Source: Actinomycetes bacterium
Lineage (GTDB): Bacteria; Actinomycetota; Acidimicrobiia; Acidimicrobiales; Ilumatobacteraceae
Assembly: GCA_025356335.1 (NCBI GenBank)
Contig: JANXUF010000088.1
Coordinates: 1-62,095 of the forward strand
DNA: 62,095 bases
Direction: 5' to 3'
Each line of letters opens with the position of its first letter. The stretch's first letter is position 1. Below are positions 24,014 to 33,030 of this stretch, piece after piece. The notes beneath the pieces are model-generated. The model saw only the letters and a program-made list of their open reading frames with translations. It had not been told where the DNA came from and did not search any database. Made by a program: the position numbers and the translations under genes.

Positions 24014-25468
24014 ATGATCGTCTGCAAACGATGCGGTAACCACAACCCCGTCGGCGACTCGTTCTGCGCGTCGTGCGGTGCATTCCTCGAATGGGAGGGT
24101 GAACAGGTCCTCGGGGACACAGCGGACACGGTTGCCGGCCCCACGGTGTTGCCTCCGCCGCAACTCGGTCTCGTGACGCGCATCAAGAACGCGGTGATCG
24201 GTGAGGGTTCGTCGTCCGACCAGCCGAGCCAGGCAGGCTCGCCTGGACAGGCACCGCCCACGCAGTACGGGATGCAGCCGCCTCCGCCGGGAGCCGGGTC
24301 GCGTCCACCGCAACCGTTCCAAGGGGGCGGCGGATTCTTGCCGCCACCGAAGTCCGCTCAGGGTGCGGCGACACCGCGGTCACCGGCGACCGGCTTCGGT
24401 CAGTCTCCCCAGCACGCCTCGAATCCGGCGCTCAGCTCGCTCGTCGCCAAACCGGTACCGCAGGCGGAAACACAGACACAGACGAGCGCCAGGACACCTC
24501 AGGTGAGTTCGCCGAATCTCCGGCCGCCGCAACACGCCGGAGAGCCGACGACGATCGGGGACCGCCAGCCCGGCGCGCAGATGCCGTCGACGGCCGCGGT
24601 GCGGCCGAAGCCCCAATCGATGCAACCGCCGAGCCGCGAGATCAACCCCGGCGATCTCGTCTGCGGCAGCTGTGGCGAGGGCAATGCTCCCGAGCGCAAG
24701 TTCTGCCGCCGCTGTGGGACCTCGCTGGCCGAGATCGTGCCGGTCAAGTTGTCCTGGCGGCGGCGCCGCGCCAACGCCAAGGCTGCCAAGGCCCCGGGTT
24801 TCGAGGCGGGCGACCGGCCGATGCGTGTTGGCGGCAAGGGCGGTGGGGTCGCAAAAGGTGCTCGCCAGGCCAAGGGCGGCCTGCTCGGCAATCTCGCCAA
24901 GGTCGGCAAGGTGCTGGCGATTCTCGCTGTGCTCGGAATCGGCGGCGGCATGCTGATCCCGTCGGTGCGCGGCACGATGACGTCGAAGGCGAGCGAGGCG
25001 ATCAACTTCGTGAAGCGCAAGATCCATCCGCAGTTCGTGCAGATCAGCCCTGACAAGACACTCGTCACGGCGTCCTCGGCAGCGCCTGGCCACGATGCTG
25101 CGTTCGTTGCCGACGGCGTGAAGAACGACTCGTGGATCGCTGCCCCTGACAGTCAGACGGCAACCGTGACCGTTGTCTTCAAGCAGGAGTCGCTGTCGAA
25201 AATCCTCATCACCCCGGGTGATCAGTCGGCACCTGCGTCGTTCAAAGGACAGCCTCGCCCGAAAGATCTGTTCGTGTCAGCGGTCGACTCCACTGGCAAG
25301 ATCGTCGGCTCACGGCAGATGACGTTGGCGGACAGTCAGGCTCCGCAGACGTTCAGCTTCGGTGCCAAGAACGTCGTCTCGATCTCCTTCACCGTGCAGA
25401 GCTGCTACCCCGATCCGGCGCTGAAGGTCTGCGCCATCAGCGAAATCGAGTTCTTCAAGCAGAAGTAG
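24014..25468 (+). CDS. Zinc-ribbon, single-TM, discoidin-like protein; possible CIS membrane anchor
   Basis: 484 residues. It starts with a zinc ribbon (CKRCGNHNPVGDSFCASCG), then a Pro/Gln linker, a second zinc ribbon near 217-238 (CGSCGEGNAPERKFCRRCG), a basic stretch, one membrane segment (VLAILAVLGIGGGML, about residue 300), and a C-terminal discoidin/galactose-binding-like domain with two cysteines. The topology suggests cytoplasmic ribbons and an external glycan-binding-like domain. Last gene of the structural set. From memory it resembles the membrane protein CisA linked to the Streptomyces coelicolor CIS, so membrane tethering of particles is a fair inference. Confidence 0.75.
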   Translation: MIVCKRCGNHNPVGDSFCASCGAFLEWEGEQVLGDTADTVAGPTVLPPPQLGLVTRIKNAVIGEGSSSDQPSQAGSPGQAPPTQYGMQPPPPGAGSRPPQPFQGGGGFLPPPKSAQGAATPRSPATGFGQSPQHASNPALSSLVAKPVPQAETQTQTSARTPQVSSPNLRPPQHAGEPTTIGDRQPGAQMPSTAAVRPKPQSMQPPSREINPGDLVCGSCGEGNAPERKFCRRCGTSLAEIVPVKLSWRRRRANAKAAKAPGFEAGDRPMRVGGKGGGVAKGARQAKGGLLGNLAKVGKVLAILAVLGIGGGMLIPSVRGTMTSKASEAINFVKRKIHPQFVQISPDKTLVTASSAAPGHDAAFVADGVKNDSWIAAPDSQTATVTVVFKQESLSKILITPGDQSAPASFKGQPRPKDLFVSAVDSTGKIVGSRQMTLADSQAPQTFSFGAKNVVSISFTVQSCYPDPALKVCAISEIEFFKQK

Positions 25469-25547
25469 CGCTTCGACTTCACTCGCTTCTCGCTCGTTCC
25501 TCGCTTCGTCGCACCCGTCGCCGTCACCACCGCACTCCGTTCGCAGC

Positions 25548-26453
25548 TCAGGACGAGACGGCGACAGACGTCGGGGCGATCGAAGCTCTGCGCGAGTTGT
25601 CGACGATCGCCTCGATGATTTCGTCCCACCGGGGCTTCGGCAGGTCGTGACCCATGTCGGGGAACATCATCAGGCGAGCGCCCGGCACGGCGCGGGCCGT
25701 CGCCATGCCACCTGACGGCTTGACGAGCGGATCGACGAGGCCGTGGATGACCAGCGTCGGGGCGGTGACAGCACCCAGGAGTTTGGTGCGGTCCGGACTC
25801 GCAGCGATCGCCATCGTCTGGCGGCCGGTGCCCGCTGCGTCGTCGTTGCGGCTCGCCGCCAGTCTGACCTCGGCCTCAGTCGCCTGCCTGTCGAAGTGTG
25901 GGCCGGAGATCAGTTCGACCATGTTGACGCTGTTCTCGAACGCCTTCGAAGGATCCCGGCTCAGCAGCTTGGGACCCTTGCGCAGTACCTTTGCGCTGAT
26001 GGTTCCATTGCGCCGATCGCCGGTATTGGACATGATCGATGTCAGGCTGGCGACCTGTGCCGGATGACGGATGGTCAGGCTCTGACTGATCATCCCGCCC
26101 ATCGACACGCCGACGATGTGTGCCTTGTCGATGCCGAGATGTGTCAGCAGCCCGGCGGCGTCATCTGCCATGTCCTCGATGCGGTACGTCGCCTTGGCGA
26201 ATCGTTTCGACATCGTTGCGAGGATGACCTGACGAACGGTCGGTGGTGGAGCGTCGATCTTCGTCGACATGCCGATATCGCGATTGTCGAAACGGACGAC
26301 CCGGAAGCCGGCAGCGACGAGTCTGTCGACGAACTCGATCGGCCAGCTGATCAGCTGGCCGCCGAGACCCATGACCAACAGCAGCGGCTCGCCGCTGTCG
26401 TCGCCGTGGATGTCGTATTCGATGGTGATGCCGTTGACGGAAGCCGCTGTCAT
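25548..26453 (-). CDS. Alpha/beta hydrolase
   Basis: 301 residues. LLLVMGLGGQLISWP gives the oxyanion region; GVSMGGM is the nucleophile elbow (Ser), GLVDPLV holds the acid and MGHDLP the catalytic His. RFDNRDIGMS resembles the DNRG(D/E) motif of haloperoxidase/epoxide hydrolase-type enzymes. No signal peptide; cytosolic. It converges on the eCIS operon end and appears unrelated to it. Substrate unknown. Confidence 0.88.
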   Translation of the reverse strand: MTAASVNGITIEYDIHGDDSGEPLLLVMGLGGQLISWPIEFVDRLVAAGFRVVRFDNRDIGMSTKIDAPPPTVRQVILATMSKRFAKATYRIEDMADDAAGLLTHLGIDKAHIVGVSMGGMISQSLTIRHPAQVASLTSIMSNTGDRRNGTISAKVLRKGPKLLSRDPSKAFENSVNMVELISGPHFDRQATEAEVRLAASRNDDAAGTGRQTMAIAASPDRTKLLGAVTAPTLVIHGLVDPLVKPSGGMATARAVPGARLMMFPDMGHDLPKPRWDEIIEAIVDNSRRASIAPTSVAVSS

Positions 26454-26501
26454 TCGACAACCCTATTGCCGAGTGCTTCACTTCCCTAGTGGGCACGTGT
26501 G

Positions 26502-26767
26502 TTACTTCGGAGCACGGCCGAGCACGTCAGCATCGGCGAGTTGGGCGCGCGCCTCCAGTCGGGCGGCGGCCATGTGCAGTTCCTCAGCGGCGGAGCGCAG
26601 CCGAGCCAACACTGTCGCCAGATCGTCCCGGAAGTGCATCGCCGTCGGACCCATCCACACGTCGTCACCGGATCGCTGTGGCAGTACGAACGTCGAGCTG
26701 GTTCCAACGGCATCGGCAGCGTGTCGCAGAACAGCAGCCCGTTGGCGCAGCTGAAAAGCGTCGTCCA
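26502..26767 (-). CDS. Small helical WxG-like protein
   Basis: 88 residues from the ATG at 26767 (a second ATG at 26770), behind GAGGAG. The sequence is two predicted helices around DDVWMGPTAMHFRDDL, a W-x-G hairpin as in WXG100/ESX-type proteins, with RLRSAAEELHMAAARLEARA forming the second helix. Length fits WXG100 proteins. No secretion genes are nearby, so membership is tentative. Confidence 0.6.
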
Positions 26768-27075
26768 TCATGTGCTCCTCACTGCCGTTGTCAGAAGATC
26801 GGGTGTCGACACGCCACACGGTGCCCTTCGGTGTCGATATGCGCCGCATCGATGTGTGCGCCACTGATGTGTGCCCGTGACCGACCAGATCGGAAGTCGT
26901 TCGTCTGGACTCTTCAGAACCGGCCCCAGCCGAAGGACACCCCGGCATCGCCCGAATCGTGCATCGTCTCGGGGTACACAAGTCGTTGATGCAGCACCGC
27001 AGCCTGATGGCCAGCATCCATCACGTGAAGTAGCGCTGGCATCGTGTGAGGTGACACTGCATCCGAAGAGCCGGT
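26768..27075. other. Noncoding stretch between two minus-strand genes
   Basis: 308 bases. Apart from the ribosome binding site of the small WxG-like gene at its low-coordinate end, I see no convincing gene, RNA or repeat. It presumably holds that gene's promoter. Confidence 0.4.
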
Positions 27076-27534
27076 TCAGTCCAGACGTCTGACGACGAGG
27101 TGATGGGGGATGGCGGTGGCGTCGTCGACGAACCCGTCACCGACGACGTCGAAACCGAGCCGTTGGTAGAAGCCGAGTACCGGATCGCGGGCGTGCGCCC
27201 AGATGAGCGTCGCCGTTGGTGTGTACCGTTCGACACCAGCTTCCACGAGGAGTTGGCCGAGGCCGGTGCCCTGACGATCGGCCTCGACCGCCATGCCGCG
27301 CAGACGGACCGCCTGTTCGCTGGGCGCTCCCGCATAGGTCTCGGGAGCCCACGTCGACACCCCGATGAGCACCTGCAGCTCGAATGCGCCGAGATGCTCG
27401 GTGCCGGCGAGATCGTCCTGCGGGTAGCTCACGTCGGTCGACGGCGTGCCGACGCGCAAGACGCGGCGGCGCAGGTCGTGGGTGTCGCTCGTCGAGATCG
27501 GACGGACGACGATCGAACCGGCCGGATCGTTCAC
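27076..27534 (-). CDS. GNAT-family N-acetyltransferase
   Basis: 152 residues from GTG at 27534, 13 bases after the upstream stop; a longer frame would overlap the dehydrogenase. IVVRPISTSDTHDLRRRVLR starts the fold; LRGMAVEADRQGTGLGQLLV is the acetyl-CoA pyrophosphate-binding motif (V-x-x-x-x-Q-G-x-G), and ARDPVLGFYQRLGFDVVGD is the C-terminal motif. Likely cotranscribed with the upstream dehydrogenase. Substrate unknown. Confidence 0.85.
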   Translation of the reverse strand: MNDPAGSIVVRPISTSDTHDLRRRVLRVGTPSTDVSYPQDDLAGTEHLGAFELQVLIGVSTWAPETYAGAPSEQAVRLRGMAVEADRQGTGLGQLLVEAGVERYTPTATLIWAHARDPVLGFYQRLGFDVVGDGFVDDATAIPHHLVVRRLD

Positions 27535-27547
27535 CTCGGCGTCCCGT

Positions 27548-28588
27548 TCATTTCCGCATCCCCCGGAGTTCGACGGTTGCGCCGTTCGCATCGGCACTGC
27601 GGTACATGGCGTCGACGATGCCGTGGGCGTCGACTGCGGTGTCGAAATCCGGCCACGCCGGCGCGTTCCCGAGGACCGCCTGCACGAAGGCGACGTCAGG
27701 ATTGGCCGGCCCGTCGAGCAGCGCACCAGCGGCCCCGACCAACGCCTCGTCCTGCAATGCTCCCGTCGAACCGTCGCTGTCCATCCACGAAACGGGGCCG
27801 AACCAGTCGTCGCCTTCGATGACGATGTGACGGCGTTCGCAGAAGATCTCCACCCGTCGCAGGCTCGGCCTTGCGAGGTTGTCGTGCCAGACCGACGTCA
27901 ACGTCGCTGTTGCCCCGCTCGTGAACCGGAGGCTCGCACTGACGACGTCCTCGATGTGCTCGTAGCCGTGGAAATTCGACCGGTGAGCATTGAGCCGCTC
28001 GATCGGACCGCACAGGTAGTGGAACATGTCGATGTCGTGGATCGAGTGTTCGAGCAGCGCGCCGCTGCCGGCCTTCTGCGGATCCGATCGCCACGTCGAC
28101 CCATAGTGACCCTGGATCGGGATGAACTGGTCGTCGCCGAAGATGACCGTCATCACGCGGCCGGCCTGCGGATCGTTGATCAACTGATGAGTCATCAGGT
28201 ATGCCGGCGACCGCCGCAGGATCAGCCCGACCTGATTGGTGACACCGGCCTTGCGAACACCGTCTGCCATCGATCGTGCCGTCGCCAGATCGGTCGCCAG
28301 CGGCTTCTCACAGAAGATCGCCAGCCCCCGTGCAGCCGCGGCTTCGACGAGCCGGGCGTGCTCGGATGTCCATGTGCAGATGTACACCGCGTCGCAGCCG
28401 TCAAGGACCGCCTCTTCGGAGGGGCAGACGGTGTGGCCGCTGGCGTCGGCGAACTGCTGCGCCCGTTCGAAGTCGGGGTCGTAGACCCCGGCGCGCTCGA
28501 TCTGCGCAGACGCCGCACGCAGCATCTTGCTGTGGAACGTCCCGATCAATCCTGCACCGATGAATCCGATTCGCAGGGCGTCACTCAT
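27548..28588 (-). CDS. Gfo/Idh/MocA-family oxidoreductase
   Basis: 346 residues from the ATG at 28588. ALRIGFIGAGLIGTFHSKML is the N-terminal Rossmann NAD(P) motif; FCEKPLATDLATARSM contains the EKP motif with the conserved Lys. YGSTWRSDPQKAGSGALLEH and SIHDIDMFHYLCGPIER carry the conserved substrate-site residues. The family oxidises sugars or cyclitols such as inositol. Its substrate cannot be told from sequence. Confidence 0.9.
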   Translation of the reverse strand: MSDALRIGFIGAGLIGTFHSKMLRAASAQIERAGVYDPDFERAQQFADASGHTVCPSEEAVLDGCDAVYICTWTSEHARLVEAAAARGLAIFCEKPLATDLATARSMADGVRKAGVTNQVGLILRRSPAYLMTHQLINDPQAGRVMTVIFGDDQFIPIQGHYGSTWRSDPQKAGSGALLEHSIHDIDMFHYLCGPIERLNAHRSNFHGYEHIEDVVSASLRFTSGATATLTSVWHDNLARPSLRRVEIFCERRHIVIEGDDWFGPVSWMDSDGSTGALQDEALVGAAGALLDGPANPDVAFVQAVLGNAPAWPDFDTAVDAHGIVDAMYRSADANGATVELRGMRK

Positions 28589-28715
28589 CGCCGCCAACCG
28601 TAGCGTCGGGCCGGGTTGGGGCCGTTGCTGAAACAGTCCGTTGGGGAGCTGGCCTCGCAGATCGCGCACACGCAGCCAAGCAGGCCGAGCATCGAGCCAT
28701 GGCGAGGAGGCGTCG

Positions 28716-29366
28716 CTACGCGGACGGTCGATCTCGGCGGAGGTCGCCCATCGTCAGCACCGTGTCGGCCATCGACTTTGCCTCGTCGACGTCGTGGGTG
28801 ACGTGCACTGCGGTGGTGCCGACCGAACGGAGGATTGCCGCCAGTTCGACGACGAGCTGGTCGTGCAGCTCGCGATCGAGGCCTGTCAACGGCTCGTCGA
28901 GCAGCAGGACTCTCGGCGACGGTGCGAGCGCTCGAGCAAGGGCGACGCGTTTCGCCTCACCTCCCGAGAGTTCGTGGATCGAGCGATGACCGAAACCTTC
29001 GAGCTGGACGAGATGCAGCAGTTCGTCCGTCCGTTCAGCGATGCGCCGACGAGGAACACGGGCCATCCGCAAACCGAAGCCGATGTTGCCGGCGACGTCG
29101 AGGTGCGGGAACAGTTGCTCGTCCTGGAAGACGAGCCCGATCTGGCGGCGGTGTGGCGGCAACGCGGTGAGGTCCTGTTCGTCCCACCTGATCGTTCCCG
29201 ACTCGCTTCGCAGCAGGCCGGCGATCACGCGCAGCAGCGTGCTCTTGCCCGATCCGCTCGGCCCGAGCAGGGCGACGATCTCGCCGTCGTCGACGCTCAG
29301 ATCGACATCATCGAGGATCAGGCGCTGGTCGAACCGAACCGTGATGCCGATGGCTCGCAACGTCAT
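28716..29366 (-). CDS. thiQ: Thiamine-type ABC transporter ATP-binding protein
   Basis: 216 residues. Walker A GPSGSGKST (35-43), Q-loop QDEQLFPHL, signature LSGGEAKRVALARAL, Walker B VLLLDEP and the switch His (HVTHD). Its ATG overlaps the permease stop (ATGA). It is the last gene of the riboswitch-led thiN-thiB-thiP-thiQ operon, which supports thiamine or a thiamine precursor as substrate. It energises the permease at the inner face of the membrane. Confidence 0.85.
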   Translation of the reverse strand: MTLRAIGITVRFDQRLILDDVDLSVDDGEIVALLGPSGSGKSTLLRVIAGLLRSESGTIRWDEQDLTALPPHRRQIGLVFQDEQLFPHLDVAGNIGFGLRMARVPRRRIAERTDELLHLVQLEGFGHRSIHELSGGEAKRVALARALAPSPRVLLLDEPLTGLDRELHDQLVVELAAILRSVGTTAVHVTHDVDEAKSMADTVLTMGDLRRDRPSA

Positions 29367-31090
29367 CGGGAGACCTCCGTCCGAGCGACACGGGCCGGTC
29401 GAGCTCGCCGACGGTGAACGTCACTCTGACCGATACCGCCGGGCTGACGATCGAGGATGAGCAGTATGGCGACGATCACGACCATCAACACGGTGGCCAG
29501 CGCCGATGCCTCTGCGAGGTTGAGCTTCGACGGCCGTCCCAACAGTCTGGCGATGGCGAGCGGGACCGTCTCCGTTCCGCTGCGGGCGAGGAAACTCGAC
29601 GCTCCGAACTCGCCGAGCGAGATCGCCGCGGCAAATCCTGCTCCGACGATCAGCGCCCGTCTGAGCACCGGGAGATCGACGTTCCGCCAGACCTGCCACG
29701 GTCGTGCTCCGAGCGTGGAGGCGGCATGGCGAAGGTCTGGATCGATACCGCGGAGCGTCGGCAGTACAGCGCGGACGACGAACGGCGTCGCCACCAATGC
29801 GTGACCGAGTGGCAGCATGACCCACGAACCGCGCAGGTCGATCGGTGGATGATCGAAGGTGATCAGCAGCCCGAACCCGATCGTCACCGCCGAGGTTCCG
29901 AGCGGCAGCATCAGACCGGCGTCGAGGAGCGCGCCGGCGCGCGGGTTGCCGGCAATGGCGATCGACGCCAACGCTCCCATCGCCGTCGCCACGAGAACGG
30001 CACCGGCGGCGACGCGCGCCGACGCCCAGAGCGAAGCGCCGAGGTCACTGTGGACAATCGCTTGCCAGGCGGCGAGGGGGTTGCCAGGACGCGACGACTG
30101 CATCGACTGCGCCACCAGTCTCCCGACGGGAACGAGAACGAACGCTGCGGCAACGACTGCGGTGACGGCCACCGCCAGCGACTCGGTCCGCGACGATGCC
30201 GTCCTGAACGCCGTCCTCGTGCGCATCGCCACTGGACCGCTGGCTGCGCGCCGCTGCCTCCATGTCCAGATCGACAGTGCGCCGACGATCAAGACGAGTT
30301 GGATGACGGACAGAGCTGCCGCCGTGGACAGGTCGAGCGACTGTGTCGTTCGTCGCCAGATTTCGACTTCGAGCGTCGGATGGGCGGGGCCGCCGAGAAT
30401 GCGCACGATCCCGAACGACGTGAAGCAGAACAGGAAGACGATCGCCACCGAGCCGAGGATCGCTCCCTTGGTGAGTGGCAGCACGACATGGCGCAGTGTC
30501 TTCCATCGCGAGGCACCGAGGGTCGCCGCAGCGTCCTCGAGGCCGGGGTCCAACTGGCTGACGAAGCTGCCGACGGTGCGCACGATCACGGCGACGTTCA
30601 TCCACACATGGGCGACGAGGATCGCCGGCACGCTCCGCCGCCACGAATCGGGCAGCAGCGCGAGGAACGCCAATCCGACGACGACGGTCGGCAGGACGAA
30701 TGGAACGGCGAGCAGCGCACTGAGTGCCCTGCGGCCGGTGAACCGGTAGCGCGCCAGGACGTATGCCGGCCACACCCCGAGTACGACCGTGGCGAACGTG
30801 CTGACGACGGCCTGCCAGGCGGTGAACCACATGACCGAGCGGATTCCGCTGTCGCCGAGTACCGAGGAGAACGCCGACCATGCCAGACCACGACGCAACA
30901 TCGTCACCAGCGGCCAGCCGAAGAAGACCGCCAGGAAGATCGTCGGGACGACGGCGATCCACAATGCGGAAGCGTGCCGTTGCGATCGTGTGATGGCCGC
31001 AGCCTCCGTGTCGGCTGCCTTGGCTTCGGATGCTGTTGCCGGTGACACCGCGCCGACGACGCTGCCTACCGCAGAACGGTCTTCGTCCAT
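29363..31090 (-). CDS. thiP: Fused two-domain ABC permease of the thiamine transporter
   Basis: About 575 residues; the ATG at 31090 follows GGATCGAG, and the ATG at 31102 is also possible. Both overlap the end of thiB. It has roughly twelve hydrophobic segments and two permease modules, each with an EAA-type loop (DAAATLGASRWKTLRHVVLP; HAASTLGARPWQVWRNVDLP). The double length matches ThiP/FbpB-type permeases. It forms the membrane channel for ThiB-delivered substrate. Confidence 0.87.
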   Translation of the reverse strand: MDEDRSAVGSVVGAVSPATASEAKAADTEAAAITRSQRHASALWIAVVPTIFLAVFFGWPLVTMLRRGLAWSAFSSVLGDSGIRSVMWFTAWQAVVSTFATVVLGVWPAYVLARYRFTGRRALSALLAVPFVLPTVVVGLAFLALLPDSWRRSVPAILVAHVWMNVAVIVRTVGSFVSQLDPGLEDAAATLGASRWKTLRHVVLPLTKGAILGSVAIVFLFCFTSFGIVRILGGPAHPTLEVEIWRRTTQSLDLSTAAALSVIQLVLIVGALSIWTWRQRRAASGPVAMRTRTAFRTASSRTESLAVAVTAVVAAAFVLVPVGRLVAQSMQSSRPGNPLAAWQAIVHSDLGASLWASARVAAGAVLVATAMGALASIAIAGNPRAGALLDAGLMLPLGTSAVTIGFGLLITFDHPPIDLRGSWVMLPLGHALVATPFVVRAVLPTLRGIDPDLRHAASTLGARPWQVWRNVDLPVLRRALIVGAGFAAAISLGEFGASSFLARSGTETVPLAIARLLGRPSKLNLAEASALATVLMVVIVAILLILDRQPGGIGQSDVHRRRARPARVARTEVSR

Positions 31091-32202
31091 GTCTCGATCC
31101 ATGCATCACGGTTCTTGGCGATGTCACCGGGGCTGACCGACCACGGTTTCGGCGAGAGCGTGGCGTACTTCGTGAAGACGTCCGGCACCGTGGCGTCGGC
31201 GCGGATCGGATAGACGAAGTTCGACAGCGGTAGCGACTCCTGATATGGCCTGCCGGCGAGGAAGTCGACCAACTGCTGATCCTCTGCGACATGCTTCGAT
31301 CCGTCGAGGATGCCGGCGAACTCGATCTGGCGGAAGCAGGTGTCCGGCAGGTTGGCGGTCGTCGGGACGGTCGGCCGAGGCTCGTCACCGGTCACCAGCG
31401 GATAGGGCGGGCTCGTCGCATAGCTGACGACGATCGGCAGCTTGCCGCCGCTGCCGCCCTGGCTGAACTCGTTGAAATAGGCGTCATCCCAACTGTCGAC
31501 GGCGACGACGCCATTGCCGCGCAACTGCTTCCAGTAGGCGGCGAATCCGTCCGGCCCGTATTTTGCGACGGTCGCCAGCATGAACGCCAGTCCGGTCGAC
31601 GAGGTGCCGGGATTCTCGACCACCAGCATGCCCTTGTACTCCGGCTTGACGAGATCGTCGAACGTCGCCGGCGGCGTGAGTCCCTTGGCAGTGAAGTAGG
31701 AGGTGTCGATGTTCACGCAGACGTCACTCGTGTCGATCGGTGTGACCTCGTGGCCAGGCACCAGCGCCGTGGCGGTCTGGTCGAGGTTCGCCGACTCCTT
31801 CGACCGGTACGGTATGAACAAACCCTTGCTGGTGACGCCGCGCGACAGCAGTGTGTTGTCGATCCCGAAGAGCACATCGCCCTGCGGCTTGCCAGCGGTG
31901 AGAATCGCACTGTTGACGAGCGTCCCGGCGTCGGCGCCGGCCTTGACGAACTCGACACCGATGCCGGTCGCCGCGGTGAACTGCTTGACCGAATCGGGCA
32001 GCACATACGCGTCGTAGCTCAGTAACTTCAGCGTGACCGATCCTGCTGCAACGGACGGTGCTGACGATCCGGCGAGCGTCGACCCCGGCGTCGTCACCGC
32101 AACCGCGGTCGTCGTGGCGGAACCGGTCGACCTGCTGGTGCTGCTGCCGCACGCCGCCAGTACGACGGTTGCGGCGAGGACGAGGGGAGTGCGGCGCTTC
32201 AT
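31066..32202 (-). CDS. thiB: Thiamine-type substrate-binding lipoprotein
   Basis: 378 residues. MKRRTPLVLAATVVLAACGS is a lipoprotein signal peptide with lipobox LAAC, followed by a Ser/Thr linker. The fold is ThiB/extracellular binding protein-like: LKLLSYDAYVLPDSVKQFTA, GDVLFGIDNTLLSR, FDDLVKPEYKGMLVVENPGT. The start overlaps the stop of thiN (ATGA). It would capture thiamine or phosphates outside the membrane and hand them to ThiP. Confidence 0.88.
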   Translation of the reverse strand: MKRRTPLVLAATVVLAACGSSTSRSTGSATTTAVAVTTPGSTLAGSSAPSVAAGSVTLKLLSYDAYVLPDSVKQFTAATGIGVEFVKAGADAGTLVNSAILTAGKPQGDVLFGIDNTLLSRGVTSKGLFIPYRSKESANLDQTATALVPGHEVTPIDTSDVCVNIDTSYFTAKGLTPPATFDDLVKPEYKGMLVVENPGTSSTGLAFMLATVAKYGPDGFAAYWKQLRGNGVVAVDSWDDAYFNEFSQGGSGGKLPIVVSYATSPPYPLVTGDEPRPTVPTTANLPDTCFRQIEFAGILDGSKHVAEDQQLVDFLAGRPYQESLPLSNFVYPIRADATVPDVFTKYATLSPKPWSVSPGDIAKNRDAWIETWTKTVLR

Positions 32203-32903
32203 GGAGTTGGTCTTTCCGGGTCGAGTCGTGAGTCGGCGTGGAGGGCGTCGAGGGCGTCGGGGATGATCACCAGCAGGGTTCCGCCGGTGAGCGAGATGGT
32301 TGCGTCGGTGTCGAGGAATTCGTTGCTGACCCCACGCGCCGATCCCGCCAGCAATGTCTCGGCATGCAGCGGGTAGCGCAGATTCGACGTCGTCACTCCC
32401 ATAGCGTCTCCGTTGATCGGCACGAGTGACAGCAGTCCTGCGGCCGTGCGGGCGAACGTCGTTCCGCCTGGCCCGTGCAGCACGGTGACGAGTGTCGATC
32501 CAGACCACACGCTGATGGGGCAGGCGGGGATACATGCATATGCAAACAACGTCGTCAGCTCGTGGTCCAACCGTCCGCCGCCACCCGTGACGCCGATGAT
32601 CTCGCTGCAACCTGCGTGCAGTGCGGCGGCGATCGCCAACTCGGTATCGGTCTCGTCCTTGCCCTGCGGGTACTGCTCGATCTGCACGAGTGCGTCGACG
32701 GCCGCGGCGAACCCGTCGGCGCTGATCGAATCGAGGTCGCCCACCAGCAGGTCCACCTGCAGTCCGAGCGCCAGCGCGTGATCGAAGCCGGAGTCCGCTG
32801 CGATCACGAACGCATCGGTCGGCAGGACTGCGCCGACGCCGATGGGTGGAGGCGTCGTGCCTCCCATGACGATGATTGCTGGTCGTGCGTTGCAGTCGGG
32901 CAT
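32199..32903 (-). CDS. thiN: Thiamine pyrophosphokinase
   Basis: 234 residues from the ATG at 32903; a GGAGG sits 11 bases upstream inside the riboswitch 3' end, so translation can be gated by TPP. AADSGFDHALALGL, LLVGDLDSIS, YPQGKDETDTELAI and GVTGGGGRLDHELTTL are the metal/ATP- and thiamine-binding motifs of ThiN/TPK. It converts thiamine plus ATP to TPP. As first gene before a thiamine ABC transporter, it would trap imported thiamine as the active cofactor. Confidence 0.92.
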   Translation of the reverse strand: MPDCNARPAIIVMGGTTPPPIGVGAVLPTDAFVIAADSGFDHALALGLQVDLLVGDLDSISADGFAAAVDALVQIEQYPQGKDETDTELAIAAALHAGCSEIIGVTGGGGRLDHELTTLFAYACIPACPISVWSGSTLVTVLHGPGGTTFARTAAGLLSLVPINGDAMGVTTSNLRYPLHAETLLAGSARGVSNEFLDTDATISLTGGTLLVIIPDALDALHADSRLDPERPTP

Positions 32904-32911
32904 GGATTCGT

Positions 32912-32999
32912 TTCCCTCCGCCGGCATTACCCGGATCAGGTTCTCGGGTCGGTAGCGGCAGCCACCCTCTCAGCCCGCCGATCCAGCGAGCTCCCCGTA
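32912..32999 (-). ncRNA. TPP riboswitch (THI element)
   Basis: Read on the minus strand, the leader contains CGGGCTGAGAGGGTGG, ACCGACCCGAGAACCTGATC and CGGGTAATGCCGGCGGAGGG, the conserved TPP-sensing core. It directly precedes thiN. High TPP should shut expression of the salvage/transport operon; the ribosome binding site lies in the 3' strand of the element, favouring translational control. Confidence 0.95.
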
Positions 33000-33030
33000 C
33001 GTGTGCGACCAGACTACCCCGCTCCGTCCG

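Noticed and set aside
29414..31045. 543-codon plus-strand open frame
   Set aside because: Antisense to the ThiP permease, strongly charged and repetitive.
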